64,000 bases of DNA from Hydractinia symbiolongicarpus. Lineage: Eukaryota > Cnidaria > Hydrozoa > Anthoathecata > Hydractiniidae. The notes beneath the pieces are model-generated. The model was not told where the DNA came from and did not search any database. It saw only the letters and a program-made list of their open reading frames with translations. Of this stretch, positions 28,101-42,000 are shown piece by piece. Made by a program: the position numbers and the translations under genes. Location of the stretch: assembly GCF_029227915.1 (NCBI RefSeq), contig NC_079884.1, positions 18,726,001-18,790,000 of the forward strand. The letters run 5' to 3'. How positions within the stretch are numbered: position 1 is the first letter of the stretch; each line of letters starts with the position of its first letter.

Positions 28101-31100
28101 ACAGGCCTCTACACCCTAATATATGACATTTTGCCGCCTAATTATGACCTTACACTTAAATCACGTGGTTCCGCGTGTCTCCACTGGTTACAATTGGTTT
28201 ATTCCCTTGACACTCAATGTACTACAACGTCCCAAATCGTCTTACATTGCGCAATGGCCTTATAACACCGTCAACTACGTGTACTGGCCTCTAAAGGTTT
28301 TTATATGGCCTTTTGCCTCGTAATAACGTCCTTGCACGTAAATCACGTCGTTCCACATGTCTGGGCAATGCACTACGACGTCCCAAGTTGTTTTCCATTG
28401 CGTCATGACGTTATAACAACGTCAACTACTTCTACAGGCCTCTAAATCCTGTTGTATGCCATTTTGCTGCCTAATAATGGCCTTACACGCAAATCACGTG
28501 GTTCCGCGTGTCTGCATTGGTTACCATTGGTCTATTCCCACCAATCTCAATGGACTATGACGTCCCAATCGTTTTCCATGGCGCCATGACGTTATATCAC
28601 CGTCAACTACGTGTACTGGCCTCTAAAGATTTTTATATGGCCTTTTGCCTCGTAATAACGTCCTTGCACGTAAATTACGTCGTTCCACGTGTCTGTGCAG
28701 GTTGAGATTGGTCTAGTCCTTCCACTCTCAATGGACTACGACGTCCCAAGTCGTTTTCCATTACGCCATGGCCTTATAACACCGTCAACTACGTGAACAG
28801 GCCTCTAAAGGTTGTTGTATGATCTTTTGCCTCCTAATAACATCCTCGCACGCAAAATCACGTCGTTCCACGTGTCTGTGCAGGTTGGCATTGGTCTAGT
28901 CCTTCCACTCTCAATGGACAAGACGTCCCAAGTCGTTTTCCATTACGCCATGGCCTTATAACACCGTCAACTACGTGAACAGGCCTCTAAAGGTTGTTAT
29001 ATGACTTTTTGCCTCCTAATAACGTTCTTGCACGTAAATCACGTCGTTCCACGTGTCTATGCAGGTTCGCATTGGTCTAGTCCTTCCACTCTCAATGGAC
29101 TACTACGTCCCAAGTCGTTTTCCATTACGCCATGGCCTTATAACACCGTCAACTACGTGCACAGGCCTGTAAAGGTTGTTATATAAGTTTTTGCCGCCTA
29201 ATAACCGCCTTACACGTAAATCACGTTGTTACACGTGTCTGTTCAGGTTGCCATTGGTCTAGTCCTACCACTACGAATGTACTACGACAACCCAAATCGT
29301 TTTTCATAACGCCATGGCCTTATAACACCGTCAACTACGTGAACAGGCCTCTAAAGGTTGTTATATAACCTTTTGCCGCCTAAAACGGCCTTACACGTAA
29401 ATCACGTAGTTCCACGTGTCTGTTCAGGTTGCCATTGCTCTAGTCCTACCACTACAAATGTACTACGACGTCCCAAATCGTTTTTCATTGCGGAATAGCC
29501 TTATAACATGGTCAACTACGTGAGCAGGCCTCTAAAGGCTGTTATATGACCTTTTACCGCCTAATAATGACCTTACACATCAATCACGTCCTTCCACATG
29601 TCTGGGCAAGTTGCCATTGGTCTGGTCCTTTCACTCTCAATGCACTACGACGTCGCAAGTTGTTTTCCATTGTGCCATGACATTATAACACCACCAACTA
29701 CGTGTACAGGCCTCTATAGCCTAATATATGACCTTTTGCCGCCTAATTATGACCTTACACATAAATCACGTGGTTCCGCGTGTGTCCACTGGTTACCATT
29801 GGTTTATTCCCTTGACACTCAATGTACTACAACGTCCCAAATCGTCTTACATTGTGCCATGGCCTTATAACACCGTCAACTACGTGTACAGGCCTCTAAA
29901 AGATGTTATATGACCTTTTGCCTCCTATTATCGTCCTTGCACGTAAATTACGTCGTTCCACGTGTCTGTGCAGGTTGAGATTGGTCTAGTCCTTCCACTC
30001 TCAATGGACTACGACGTCCCAAGTCGTTTTCCATTACGCCATGGCCTTATAACACCGTCAACTACGTGAACAGGCCTCTAAAGGTTGTTATATGATCTTT
30101 TGCCTCCTAATAACATCCTCGCACGTAAATCACGTCGTTCCACGTGTCTGTGCAGGTTGGCATTGGTCTAGTCCTTCCACTATCAATGCACTACGACGTT
30201 CCAATTGTTTTCCATTGTGCCATGACATTATAACACCGCCAACTACGTGAACAGGCCTCTAAAGGTTGTTATATGACCGTTTGCCTCCTATTCTCGTCCT
30301 TGCACGTATATCACGTCGTTCCACGTGTCTGTGCAGGTTGGCATTGGTCTAGTCCTTCCACTATCAATGTACTACGACGTCCCAAATTAATTTACATTGC
30401 GCAATACCCTTATAACACCGTCAACTGCGCTAACAGGCCTCTAAAGGCTGTTATATGAATTTTTGCCGCCTTATAATGGCCTTACACATAAATCACGTCG
30501 TTCCACATGTCTGGGCAAGTTGCCATTGGTCTATTCCTTTCACTATCAATGTACTACGACGTCCCAAATCATTTCCACTGCGCAATAGCCTTATAACACC
30601 GTCAACTACGCGTACAGTCCTCTAAAGTCCGTTATATCACCTTTTGGTGCCTAATAATGACGTTACACATAAATCACGTGGTTCCGCGTGTCTACACTGG
30701 TTACCATTGGTTTATTCCCTCGACACTCAATGAACTACAACGTCCCAAGTCTATTTCCATTGCTGCATGACGTTATAACACCGTCAACTACATGAAAAGG
30801 CCTCTAAAGTCTGTTATATGACCTTTTGCCGTCTAATAATGACCTTACACATCAATCACGTCGTTCCACATGTCTGGGCAAGTTGCCATTGGTCTAGTAT
30901 TTTCACTATCAATGCACTACGACGTCCCAAGTTGTTTTCCATTGTGCCATGACATTATAACACCGCCAACTACGTGTACACGTCTCCAAAGCCTAATATA
31001 TGACCTTTTGCCGCCTAATTATGACCTTACACATAAATCACGTGGTTCCACATGTCTGGGCAAGTTGCCATTGGTCTAGTCCTTCCACTGGTAATGTACT

Positions 31101-34100
31101 ACGACCTCCTAAGTCGTTTTCGATTGCGTCATGACGTTATAACACCGTCAACTCCGCGTACAGTCCTCTAAAGTCTGTTATATGACCGTTTGCCGCCTAA
31201 TAATGGCCTTACACATAAATCACGTGGCTTCACGTGTCTGTTCAGGTTGCCATTGGTCTAGTCCTTTCACTATTAATGCACTACGACGTCCCAAGTTGTT
31301 TTCCATTGTGCCATTGCCTTATAACACCGTCAACTACGTGTACAAGCCTCTAAAAGATGTTATATGACCTTTTGCCCCCTATTATCAACCTTGCACGTAT
31401 ATCACGTCGTTCCACGTGTCTGTGCAGGTTGGCATTGGTCTAGTCCTTCCACTATCAATGTACTACGACGTCCCAAATCGTTTCACATTGCGGAATAGCC
31501 TTATAACACCGTCACCTACGTGAGCAGCCCTCTAAAGGTTTTTATATGGCCTTTTGCCGCCTAATGATGGCCCTACACATAAATCACGTCGTTCCACATG
31601 TCTGGGCAAGTTGCGATTGGTCTAGTCCTTTCACTATCAATGCACTACGACGTTCCAATTGTTTTCCATTGTGCCATGACATTATAATACCGTCAACTAC
31701 GTGTAAAGGCCTCCAAAGGCTTGTTATATGACCTTTTGCCCCCTATTATCGTCCTTGCACGTATATCACGTCGTTCCATGTGTCTGTGCAGGTTGGCATT
31801 GGTCTAGTCCTTCCACTATCAATGTACTACGACGTCCCAAATCATTTCCTTTGCGCAATAGCCTTATAACACCGTCAACTACGCGTACAGTCCTCTAAAG
31901 TCCGTTATATCACCTTTTGGTGCCTAATAATGACGTTACACATAAATCACGTGGTTCCGCGTGTCTACACTGGTTACCATTGGTTTATTCCCTCGACACT
32001 CAATGAACTACAACGTCCCAAGTCTATTTCCATTGCTGCATGACGTTATAACACCGTCAACTACATGAACAGGCCTCTAAAGTCTGTTATATGACCTTTT
32101 GCCGTCTAATAATGACCTTACACATCAATCACGTCGTTCCACATGTCTGGGCAAGCTGCCATTGGTCTAGTATTTTCACTATCAATGCACTACGACGTCC
32201 CAAGTTGTTTTCCATTGTGCCATGACAATATAATACCGTCAACTACGTGTACAGGCCTCTAAAGGCAGTTATATGACCTTTTGCCGCCTAATTATGACCT
32301 TACACATAAATCACGTGGTTCCACATTTCTGGGCAAGTTGGCATTGGTCTAGTCCTTCCACTGGTAATGTACTACGACCTCCTAAGTCGTTTTCGATTGC
32401 GTCATGACGTTATAACACCGTGAACTACGCGTACAGTCCTCTAAAGTCTGTTATATGACCGTTTGCCGCCTAATAATGGCCTTACACATAAATCACGTGG
32501 CTTCACGTGTCTGTTCAGGTTGCCATTGGTCTAGTCCTTTCACTATCAATGCACTACGACGTCCCAAGTTGTTTTCCATGGTGCCATGAAATTATAACAC
32601 CTTCAACTACGTGTACAGGGCTCTAAAGGCTGTTATATGACCTTTTGCCGCCTAATAATGGCCTTATACATAAATCACGTCGTTCCACATGTCTGGGCAA
32701 GTTACCATTGCTCTAGTCCTACCACTACAAATGTACTACGACGTCCCAAATCGTTTTGCATTGCGGAATAGCCTTATAACACCGTCAACTACGTGAGCAG
32801 CCCTCTAAAGGTTTTTATATGGCCTTTTGCCGCGTAATAATGGCCTTATCCATAAATCACGTCGTTCCACATGTCTGGGCAAGTTGCCATTGGTGTAGTC
32901 CTTTCACTATTAATGCACTACGACGTCCCAAGTTGTTTTCCATTGTGCCATTGCCTTATAACACCGTCAACTACGTGTACAAGCCTCTAAAAGATGTTAT
33001 ATGACCTTTTGCCCCCTATTATCAACCTTGCACGTATATCACGTCGTTCCACGTGTCTGTGCAGGTTGGCATTGGTCTAGTCCTTCCACTCTCAATGGAC
33101 AAGACGTCCCAAGTCGTTTTCCATTACGCCATGGCCTTATAACACCGTCAACTACGTGAACAGGCCTCTAAAGGTTGTTATATGACCTTTTGCCTCCTAA
33201 TAACGTTCTTGCACGTAAATCACGTCGTTCCACGTGTCTATGCAGGTTCGCATTGGTCTAGTCCTTCCACTCTCAATGGACTACTACGTCCCAAGTCGTT
33301 TTCCATTACGCCATGGCCTTATAACACCGTCAACTACGTGCACAGGCCTGTAAAGGTTGTTATATAAGCTTTTGCCGCCTAATAACCGCCTTACACGTAA
33401 ATCACGTTGTTACACGTGTCTGTTCAGGTTGCCATTGGTCTAGTCCTACCACTACTAATGTACTACGACGTTCCAAATCGTTTTCCATAACGCCATGGCC
33501 TTATAACACCGTCAACTACGTGAACAGGCCTCTAAAGGTTGTTATATAACCTTTTGCCGCCTAATAATGGCCTTATACATAAATCACGTCGTTCCACATG
33601 TCTGGGCAAGTTGCCATTGCTCTAGTCCTACCACTACAAATGTACTACGACGTCCCAAATCGTTTTGCATTGCGGAATAGCCTTATAACACCGTCAACTA
33701 CGTGAGCAGCCCTCTAAAGGTTTTTATATGGCCTTTTGCCGCGTAATAATGGCCTTATCCATAAATCACGTCGTTCCACATGTCTGGGCAAGTTGCCATT
33801 GGTGTAGTCCTTTCACTATCAATGCACTACGACGTCCCAAGTTGTTTTCCATTGTGCCATTGCCTTATAACACCGTCAACTACGTGTACAAGCCTCTAAA
33901 AGATGTTATATGACCTTTTGCCCCCTATTATCAACCTTGCACGTATATCACGTCGTTCCACGTGTCTGTGTAGGTTGGCATTGGTCTAGTACTTCCACTA
34001 TCAATGTACTACGACGTCCCAAATCATTTCCATTACGCCATGGCCTTATAACACCGTCACCTGCGCGTACAGTCCTCTAAAGTCTGTTATATGACCTTTT

Positions 34101-37100
34101 GCCGCCTAATAATGGCCTTACACATCAATCACGTCGTTCCACATGTCTGGGCAAGTTGCCATTGGTCTGGTCCTTTCACTATCAATGCACTACGACTTCC
34201 CAAGTTCTTTTCCACTGCGCAATAGCCTTATAACACCTTCAACTACGCGTACAGTCCTCTAAAGTCCGTTATATCACCTTTTAGTGCCTAATAATGGCCT
34301 TACACGCAAATCACGTGGTTCCGCGTGTCTGCATTGGTTACCATTGGTCTATTCCCACCAGTCTCAATGGACTATGACGTCCAAATCGTTTTCCATGGCG
34401 CCATGACGTTATAACACCGTCAACTACGTGTACAGGCTTCTAAAGGCTGTTATATGACCTTTTGCCGCCAAATAATGACCTTATACATAAATCACGTCGT
34501 TCCACATGTCTGGGCAAGTTGCCATTGGTCTAGTCCTTTCACTATGAATACACTACGACGTCCCAAGTTCTTTTCCATTGCGCAATAGCGTTATAACACC
34601 GTCAACTACGTGAACAGGCCTCTAAAGGATGTTATATGACCTTTTGCCGCCTAATAATGGCCTTACACATCAATCACGTCGTTCCAAATGTCTGGGCAAG
34701 TTGCCATTGGTTTAGTCCTTTTACTCTCAATGGACTACGACGTCCCAAGTCGTTTTCCATAACGGCATGGCCTTATAACACCGTCAACTACGTGAACAGG
34801 CCTCTAAAGGTTGTCATATAACCTTTTGTCGCCTAAAACGGCCTTACACGTAAATCACGTGGTTCCATGTGTCTGTTCAGGTTGCCATTGCTCTAGTCCT
34901 ACCACTACAAATGTACTACGACGTCCCAAATCGTTTTACATTGCGGAATAGCCTTATAACACCGTCAACTACGTGAGCAGGCCTCTAAAGATTTTTATAT
35001 GGCATTTTGCCGCCTAATAATGGCCTTACACACAAATCACGTCGTTCCACATGTCTGTGCAGGTTGCCATTTCTCTAGTCCTTTCACTATCAATGGACTA
35101 CGACTTCCCAAGTTGTTTTCCATTGTGCCATGACATTATAACACCGCCAACTACGTGTACAGGTCTCTAAAGCCTAATATATGACCTTTTGCCGCCTAAT
35201 AATGGCCTTACACATCAATCACGTCGTTCCAAATGTCTGGGCAAGTTGCCTTTGGTTTAGTCCTTTTACTCTTAATGGACTACGACGTCCCAAGTCGTTT
35301 TCCATAACGGCATGGCCTTATAACACCGTCAACTACGTGAACAGGCCTCTAAAGGTTGTCATATAACCTTTTGCCGCCTAAAACGGCCTTACACGTAAAT
35401 CACGTGGTTCCATGTGTCTGTTCAGGTTGCCATTGCTCTAGTCCTACCACTACAAATGTACTACGACGTCCCAAATCGTTTTACATTGCGGAATAGCCTT
35501 ATAACACCGTCAACTACGTGAGCAGGCCTCTAAAGATTTTTATATGGCCTTTTGCCGCCTAATAATGGCCTTACACACAAATCACGTCGTTCCACATGTC
35601 TGTGCAGGTTGCCATTTCTCTAGTCCTTTCACTATCAATGGACTACGACTTCCCAAGTTGTTTTTCATTGTGCCATGACATTATAACACCGCCAACTACG
35701 TGTACAGGTCTCTAAAGCCTAATATATGACCTTTTGCCGCCTAATTATGACCTTACACATAAATCACGTGTTTCCACATGTCTGGGCAAGTTGCCATTGG
35801 TCTAGTCCTTCCACTGGTAATGTACTACGACCTCCTAAGTCGTTTTCGATTGCGTCATGACGTTATAACACCGTCAACTACGCGTACAGTCCTCTAAAGT
35901 CTGTTATATGACCGTTTGCCGCCTAATAATGGCCTTGCACAAAAATCACGCCGCTCCACATGTCTGTGCAGTTTGCCATTGGTCTAGTCCTTCCACTGGT
36001 AATGTACTACGACGTCCCAAATCGTTTTACATTGCGCAAAAGCCTTATAACACCGTCAACTGCATGAACAGGCCTCTAAAGACTGTTATATGACATTTTA
36101 CCGCCTAATAATGACCTTACACATCAATCACGTCGTTCCACATGTCTGGGCCAGTTGCCATTGGTCTGGTCCTTTCAATCTCAATGCACTACGACGTCCC
36201 AAGTTGTTTTCCATTGTGCCATGGCCTTATAACACCGTCAACTACGTGTACAGGCCTCTAAAAGATGTTATATGACCTTTTGCCTCCTATTATCGTCCTT
36301 GCAGGTATATCACGTCGTTCCACGAGTCTGTGCAGGTTGACATTGGTCTAGTCCTTCCACTATCAATGTACTACGACGTCCCAAATTAATTTACATTGCG
36401 CAATACCCTTATAACACCGTCAACTGCGCTAACAGGCCTCTAAATGCTGTTATATGAATTTTTGCCGCCTTATAATGGCCTTACACATCAATCACGTCGT
36501 TCCACATGTCTGGGCATGTTGCCATTGGTCTATTCCTTTCACTATCAACAGACTACAACGTCCCAAGTTGTTTTCCATTGCGCCATGGCCCTGTAACACC
36601 GTCAACTCAGCGTACAATCCTCTCAATGCTGTAATATGGCATTCTGCTGTCTAATAAAGACCTCATGCGTAAATCAGGTGGTTCCGACTGTCTGCACTGG
36701 TTACCATTGGGATACTCCTTCCACTCTCAATGGACTATAAAGTCCCAAATCGTTTTCTATTGCGCCATGGCCTTATATCACCGTCAACTACGTGTACTGG
36801 CCTCTAAAGGTTTTTATATGGCCTTTTGCCTCGTAATAACGTCCTTGCACGTAAATTACGTCGTTCCACGTGTCTGTGCAGGTTGAGATTGGTCTAGTCC
36901 TTCCACTCTCAATGGACTACGACGTCCCAAGTCGTTTTCCATTACGCCATGGCCTTATAACACCGTCAACTACGTGAACAGGCCTCTAAAGGTTGTTATA
37001 TGATCTTTTGCCTCCTAATAACATCCTCGCACGTAAATCACGTCGTTCCACGTGTCTGTGCAGGTTGGCATTGGTCTAGTCCTTCCACCCTCAATGGACT

Positions 37101-37635
37101 ACTACGTCCCAAGTCGTTTTCCATTACGCCATGCCCTTATAACACCGTCAACTACGTGCGCAGGCCTGTAAAGGTTGTTATATAAGCTTTTGCCGCCTAA
37201 TAACCGCCTTACACGTAAATCACGTTGTTACACGTGTCTGTTCAGGTTGCCATTGGTCTAATCCTACCACTACCAATGTACTACGACGTCCCAAATCGTT
37301 TTCCATAACGCCATGGCTTTATAACACCGTCAACTACGTGAACAGGCCTCTAAAGGTTGTTATATAACCTTTTGCCGCCTAAAACGGCCTTACACGTAAA
37401 TCACGTAGTTCCACGTGTCTGTTCAGGTTGCCATTGCTCTAGTCCTACCACTACAAATGTAGTACGACGTCCCAAATCGTTTTACATTGCGGAATAGCCT
37501 TATAACACCGTCAACTACGTGAGCAGGCCTCTAAAGGCTGTTATATGACCTTTTACCGCCTAATAATGACCTTACACATCAATCACGTCGTTCCACATGT
37601 CTGCGCAAGTTGCCATTGGTCTGGTCCTTTCACTC

Positions 37636-38363
37636 TCAATGCACTACGACGTCCCAAGTTGTTTTCCATTGTGCCATGACATTATAACACCACCAACTAC
37701 GTGTACAGGCCTCTACAGCCTAATATATGACCTTTTGCCGCTTAAATATGACCTTACACTTAAATCACGTGGTTCCGCGTGTGTCCACTGGTTACCATTG
37801 GTTTATTCCCTTGACACTCAATGTACTACAACGTCCCATATCGTCTTACATTGCGCAATGGCCTTATAACACCGTCAACTACGTGTACTGGCCTCTGAAG
37901 GTTTTTATATGGCCTTTCGCCTCGTAATAACGTCCTTGCACGTAAACCACGTCGTTCCACGTGTCTGTGCAGGTTGAGATTGGTCTAGTCCTTCCACTCT
38001 CAATGGACTACGATGTCCCAAGTCGTTTTCCATTACGCCATGGCCTTATAACACCGTCAACTACGTGAACAGGCCTCTAAAGGTTGTTATATGATCTTTT
38101 GCCTCCCAATAACATCCTTGCACGTAAATCACGTCGTTCCACGTGTCTATGCAGGTTGGCATTGGTCTAGTCCTTCCACTCTCAATGGACTACAACGTCC
38201 CAAATCGTCTTACATTGCGCAATTGCTTTATAGCACCGTCAACTACGTGTACTGGCCTCTAAAGGTTTTTATATGGCCTTTTGCCTCGTAATAACGTCCT
38301 TGCACGTAAATCACGTCGTTCCACGTGTCTGGTCAGGTTGCCATTGGTCTAGTCTTTTCACTA
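37636..38363 (+). repeat. 4-monomer block, copy 1 of tandem duplication
   Basis: This 728-bp block (4 x 182) is repeated immediately downstream. Unusual variants are present in both copies at an offset of 728: GCCGCTTAAATATGACC, CCTCTGAAGG, CTACGATGTCCC and CAATTGCTTTATAGC. I found no difference in the stretches I compared. Confidence 0.9.
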
Positions 38364-39091
38364 TCAATGCACTACGACGTCCCAAGTTGTTTTCCATTGT
38401 GCCATGACATTATAACACCACCAACTACGTGTACAGGCCTCTACAGCCTAATATATGACCTTTTGCCGCTTAAATATGACCTTACACTTAAATCACGTGG
38501 TTCCGCGTGTGTCCACTGGTTACCATTGGTTTATTCCCTTGACACTCAATGTACTACAACGTCCCATATCGTCTTACATTGCGCAATGGCCTTATAACAC
38601 CGTCAACTACGTGTACTGGCCTCTGAAGGTTTTTATATGGCCTTTCGCCTCGTAATAACGTCCTTGCACGTAAACCACGTCGTTCCACGTGTCTGTGCAG
38701 GTTGAGATTGGTCTAGTCCTTCCACTCTCAATGGACTACGATGTCCCAAGTCGTTTTCCATTACGCCATGGCCTTATAACACCGTCAACTACGTGAACAG
38801 GCCTCTAAAGGTTGTTATATGATCTTTTGCCTCCCAATAACATCCTTGCACGTAAATCACGTCGTTCCACGTGTCTATGCAGGTTGGCATTGGTCTAGTC
38901 CTTCCACTCTCAATGGACTACAACGTCCCAAATCGTCTTACATTGCGCAATTGCTTTATAGCACCGTCAACTACGTGTACTGGCCTCTAAAGGTTTTTAT
39001 ATGGCCTTTTGCCTCGTAATAACGTCCTTGCACGTAAATCACGTCGTTCCACGTGTCTGGTCAGGTTGCCATTGGTCTAGTCTTTTCACTA
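38364..39091 (+). repeat. 4-monomer block, copy 2 of tandem duplication
   Basis: This is the second copy of the 728-bp block. Similarity to the start of the block continues to about 39,114, where CCAAGATG replaces CCAAGTTG. The apparent identity makes this one of the youngest events in the window, unless it is an assembly artefact. Confidence 0.88.
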
Positions 39092-42000
39092 TCAATGCAC
39101 TACGACGTCCCAAGATGTTTTCCATTGTGCCATGACATTATAATACCGTCAACTACGTGTACAGGCCTCTAAAGACTGTTATATGACCTTTTACCGCCTA
39201 ATAATGACCTTACACATCAATCAAGTCCTTCCACATGTCTGGGCAAGTTGCCATTGGTCTGGTCCTTTCACTCTCAATGCACTACGACGTCCCAAGTTGT
39301 TTTCCATTGTGCCATGACATTATAACACCACCAACTACGTGTACAGGCCTCTACAGCCTAATATATGACCTTTTGCCGACTAATTATGACCTTACACTTA
39401 AATCACGTGGTTCCGCGTGTCTCCACTGGTTACCATTGGTTTATTCCCTTGACACTCAATGTACTACAACGTCCCAAATCGTCTTACATTGCGCAATGGC
39501 CTTTTAGCACCGTCAACTACGTGTACTGGCCTCTAAAGGTTTTTATATGGCCTTTTGCCTCGTAATAACGTCCTTGCACGTAAATCACGTAGTTCCACGT
39601 GTCTGTTCAGGTTGCCATTGCTCTAGTCCTACCACTACAAATGTACTACGACGTCCCAAATCGTTTTACATTGCGGAATAGCCTTAAAACACCGTCAACT
39701 ACGTGAGCAGACCTCTAAAGGCTGTTATATGACCTTTTACCGCCTAATAATGACCTTACACATCAATCACGTCGTTCCACATGTCTGGACAAGTTGCTAT
39801 TGGTCTGGTCCTTTCACTCTCAATGCACTACGACGTCCCAAGTTGTTTTCCATTGTGCCATGACATTATAACACCACCAACTACGTGTACAGGCCTCTAC
39901 AGCCTAATATATGACCTTTTGCCGCCTAATTATAACCTTACTCTTAAATCACGTGGTTCCGCGTGTCTCCACTGGTTACCATTGGTTTATTCCCTTGACA
40001 CTCAATGTACTACAACGTCCCAAATCGTCTGACATTGCGCAATGGCCTTATAGCACCGTCAACTACGTGTACTGGCTTCTAAAGGTTTTTATATGGCCTT
40101 TTGCCTCGTAATAACGTCCTTGCACGTAAATCACGTCGTTCCACGTGTCTGTGCAGGTTGAGATTGGTCTAGTCCTTCCACTCTCAATGGTATACGACGT
40201 CCCAAGTCGTTTTCCATAACGCCATGGCCTTATAACACCGTCAACTACGTGAACAGGCCTCTAAAGGTTGTTATATAACCATTTGCCGCCTAAAACGGCC
40301 TTACACGTAAATCACGTAGTTCCACGTGTCTGTTCAGGTTGCCATTACTCTAGTCCTACCACTACAAATGTACTACAACGTCCCAAATCGTTTTACATTG
40401 CGGAATAGCCTTAAAACACCGTCAACTACGTGAGCAGACCTCTAAAGGCTGTTATATGACCTGTTACCGCCTAATAATGACCTTACACATCAATCACGTC
40501 GTTCCACATGTCTGGGCAAGTTGCCATTGGTGTGGTCTTTTCACTCTCAATGCACTACGACGTCCCAAGTTGTTTTCCATTGTGCCATGACATTATAACA
40601 CCACCAACTACGTGTACAGGCCTCTACAGCCTAATATATGACCTTTTGCAGCCTAATTATGACCTTACACTTAAATCACGTCGTTCCGCATGTCTTTTTA
40701 AGTTGTCATTGGTCCATTCTTTCCACTCTCAATGTAATACGATGTTCTAAGTCTTTTTCCATGGCGCCATGACGTTATAACACCGTCAACTACGCGTACA
40801 GTGCTCTAAAGTCTATTATATCACCTTTTTGCGCCTAATAATGTCGTTACACTTAAATCACGTGGTTCCGCGTGTCTTCACTGGTTACCATTGGTTTATT
40901 CCCTCGACACTCAATGGACTACAACGTCCCAAGTCTATTTACATCGCTGCATGACGTTATAACACCGTCAACTACATGTACATGCCTCTAAAGGCTGTTA
41001 TATGACCTTTTGCCGCCTAATAACCGCCTTACACGTAAATCACGTGGTTCCACGTGTCTGGTCAGGTTGCCATTGGTCTAGTCCTACCACTACGAATGTA
41101 CTACGACGTCCCAAATCGTTTTACATTGCACAATAGCCTTATAACACCGTCAACTACGTGAGCAGACCTCTAAAGGCTGTTATATGACATTTTACCGCCT
41201 AATAATGACCTTACACATCAATCACGTCGTTCCACATGTCTGGGCAATGTACTACGACGCCCCAAGTTGTTTTCCATGGCGCCATGACGTTATAACACCG
41301 TCAACTGCGCGTACAGTGCTCTAAAGTCTATTATATCACCTTTTGGCGCCTAATAATGACGTTACACTTAAATCACGTGGTTCCGCGTGTCTTCACTGGT
41401 TACCATTGGTTTATTCCCTCGACACTCAATGGACTACAACGTCCCAAGTCTATTTACATCGCTGCATGACGTTATAACACCGTCAACTACATGTACATGC
41501 CTCTAAAGGCTGTTATATGACCTTTTGCCGCCTAATAACCGCCTTACACGTAAATCACGTGGTTCCACGTGTCTGGTCAGGTTGCCATTGGTCTAGTCCT
41601 ACCACTACGAATGTACTACGACGTCCCAAATCGTTTTACATTGCACAATAGCCTTATAACACCGTCAACTTCTTGAGCAGCCCTCTAAAGGTTTTTATAT
41701 GGGCTTTTGCCGCGTAATAATGGCCTTGCACATGAATCACGTCGTTCCACATGTCTGGGCAAGTAGCCATTTGTCTAGTCTTTTCACTATCAATGCACTA
41801 CGACGTCCCAAGTTGTTTTCCATTGTGCCATGACATTATAATACCGTCAACTACGTGTACAGGCCTCTAAAGACTGTTATATGACCTTTTGCAGCGTAAT
41901 AATGGCCTTACACATGAATCACGTCGTTCCACATGTCTGGGCAAGTTGCCATTGGTCTGGTCCTTTCACTCTCAATGCACTACGACGTTCCAAGTTGTTT

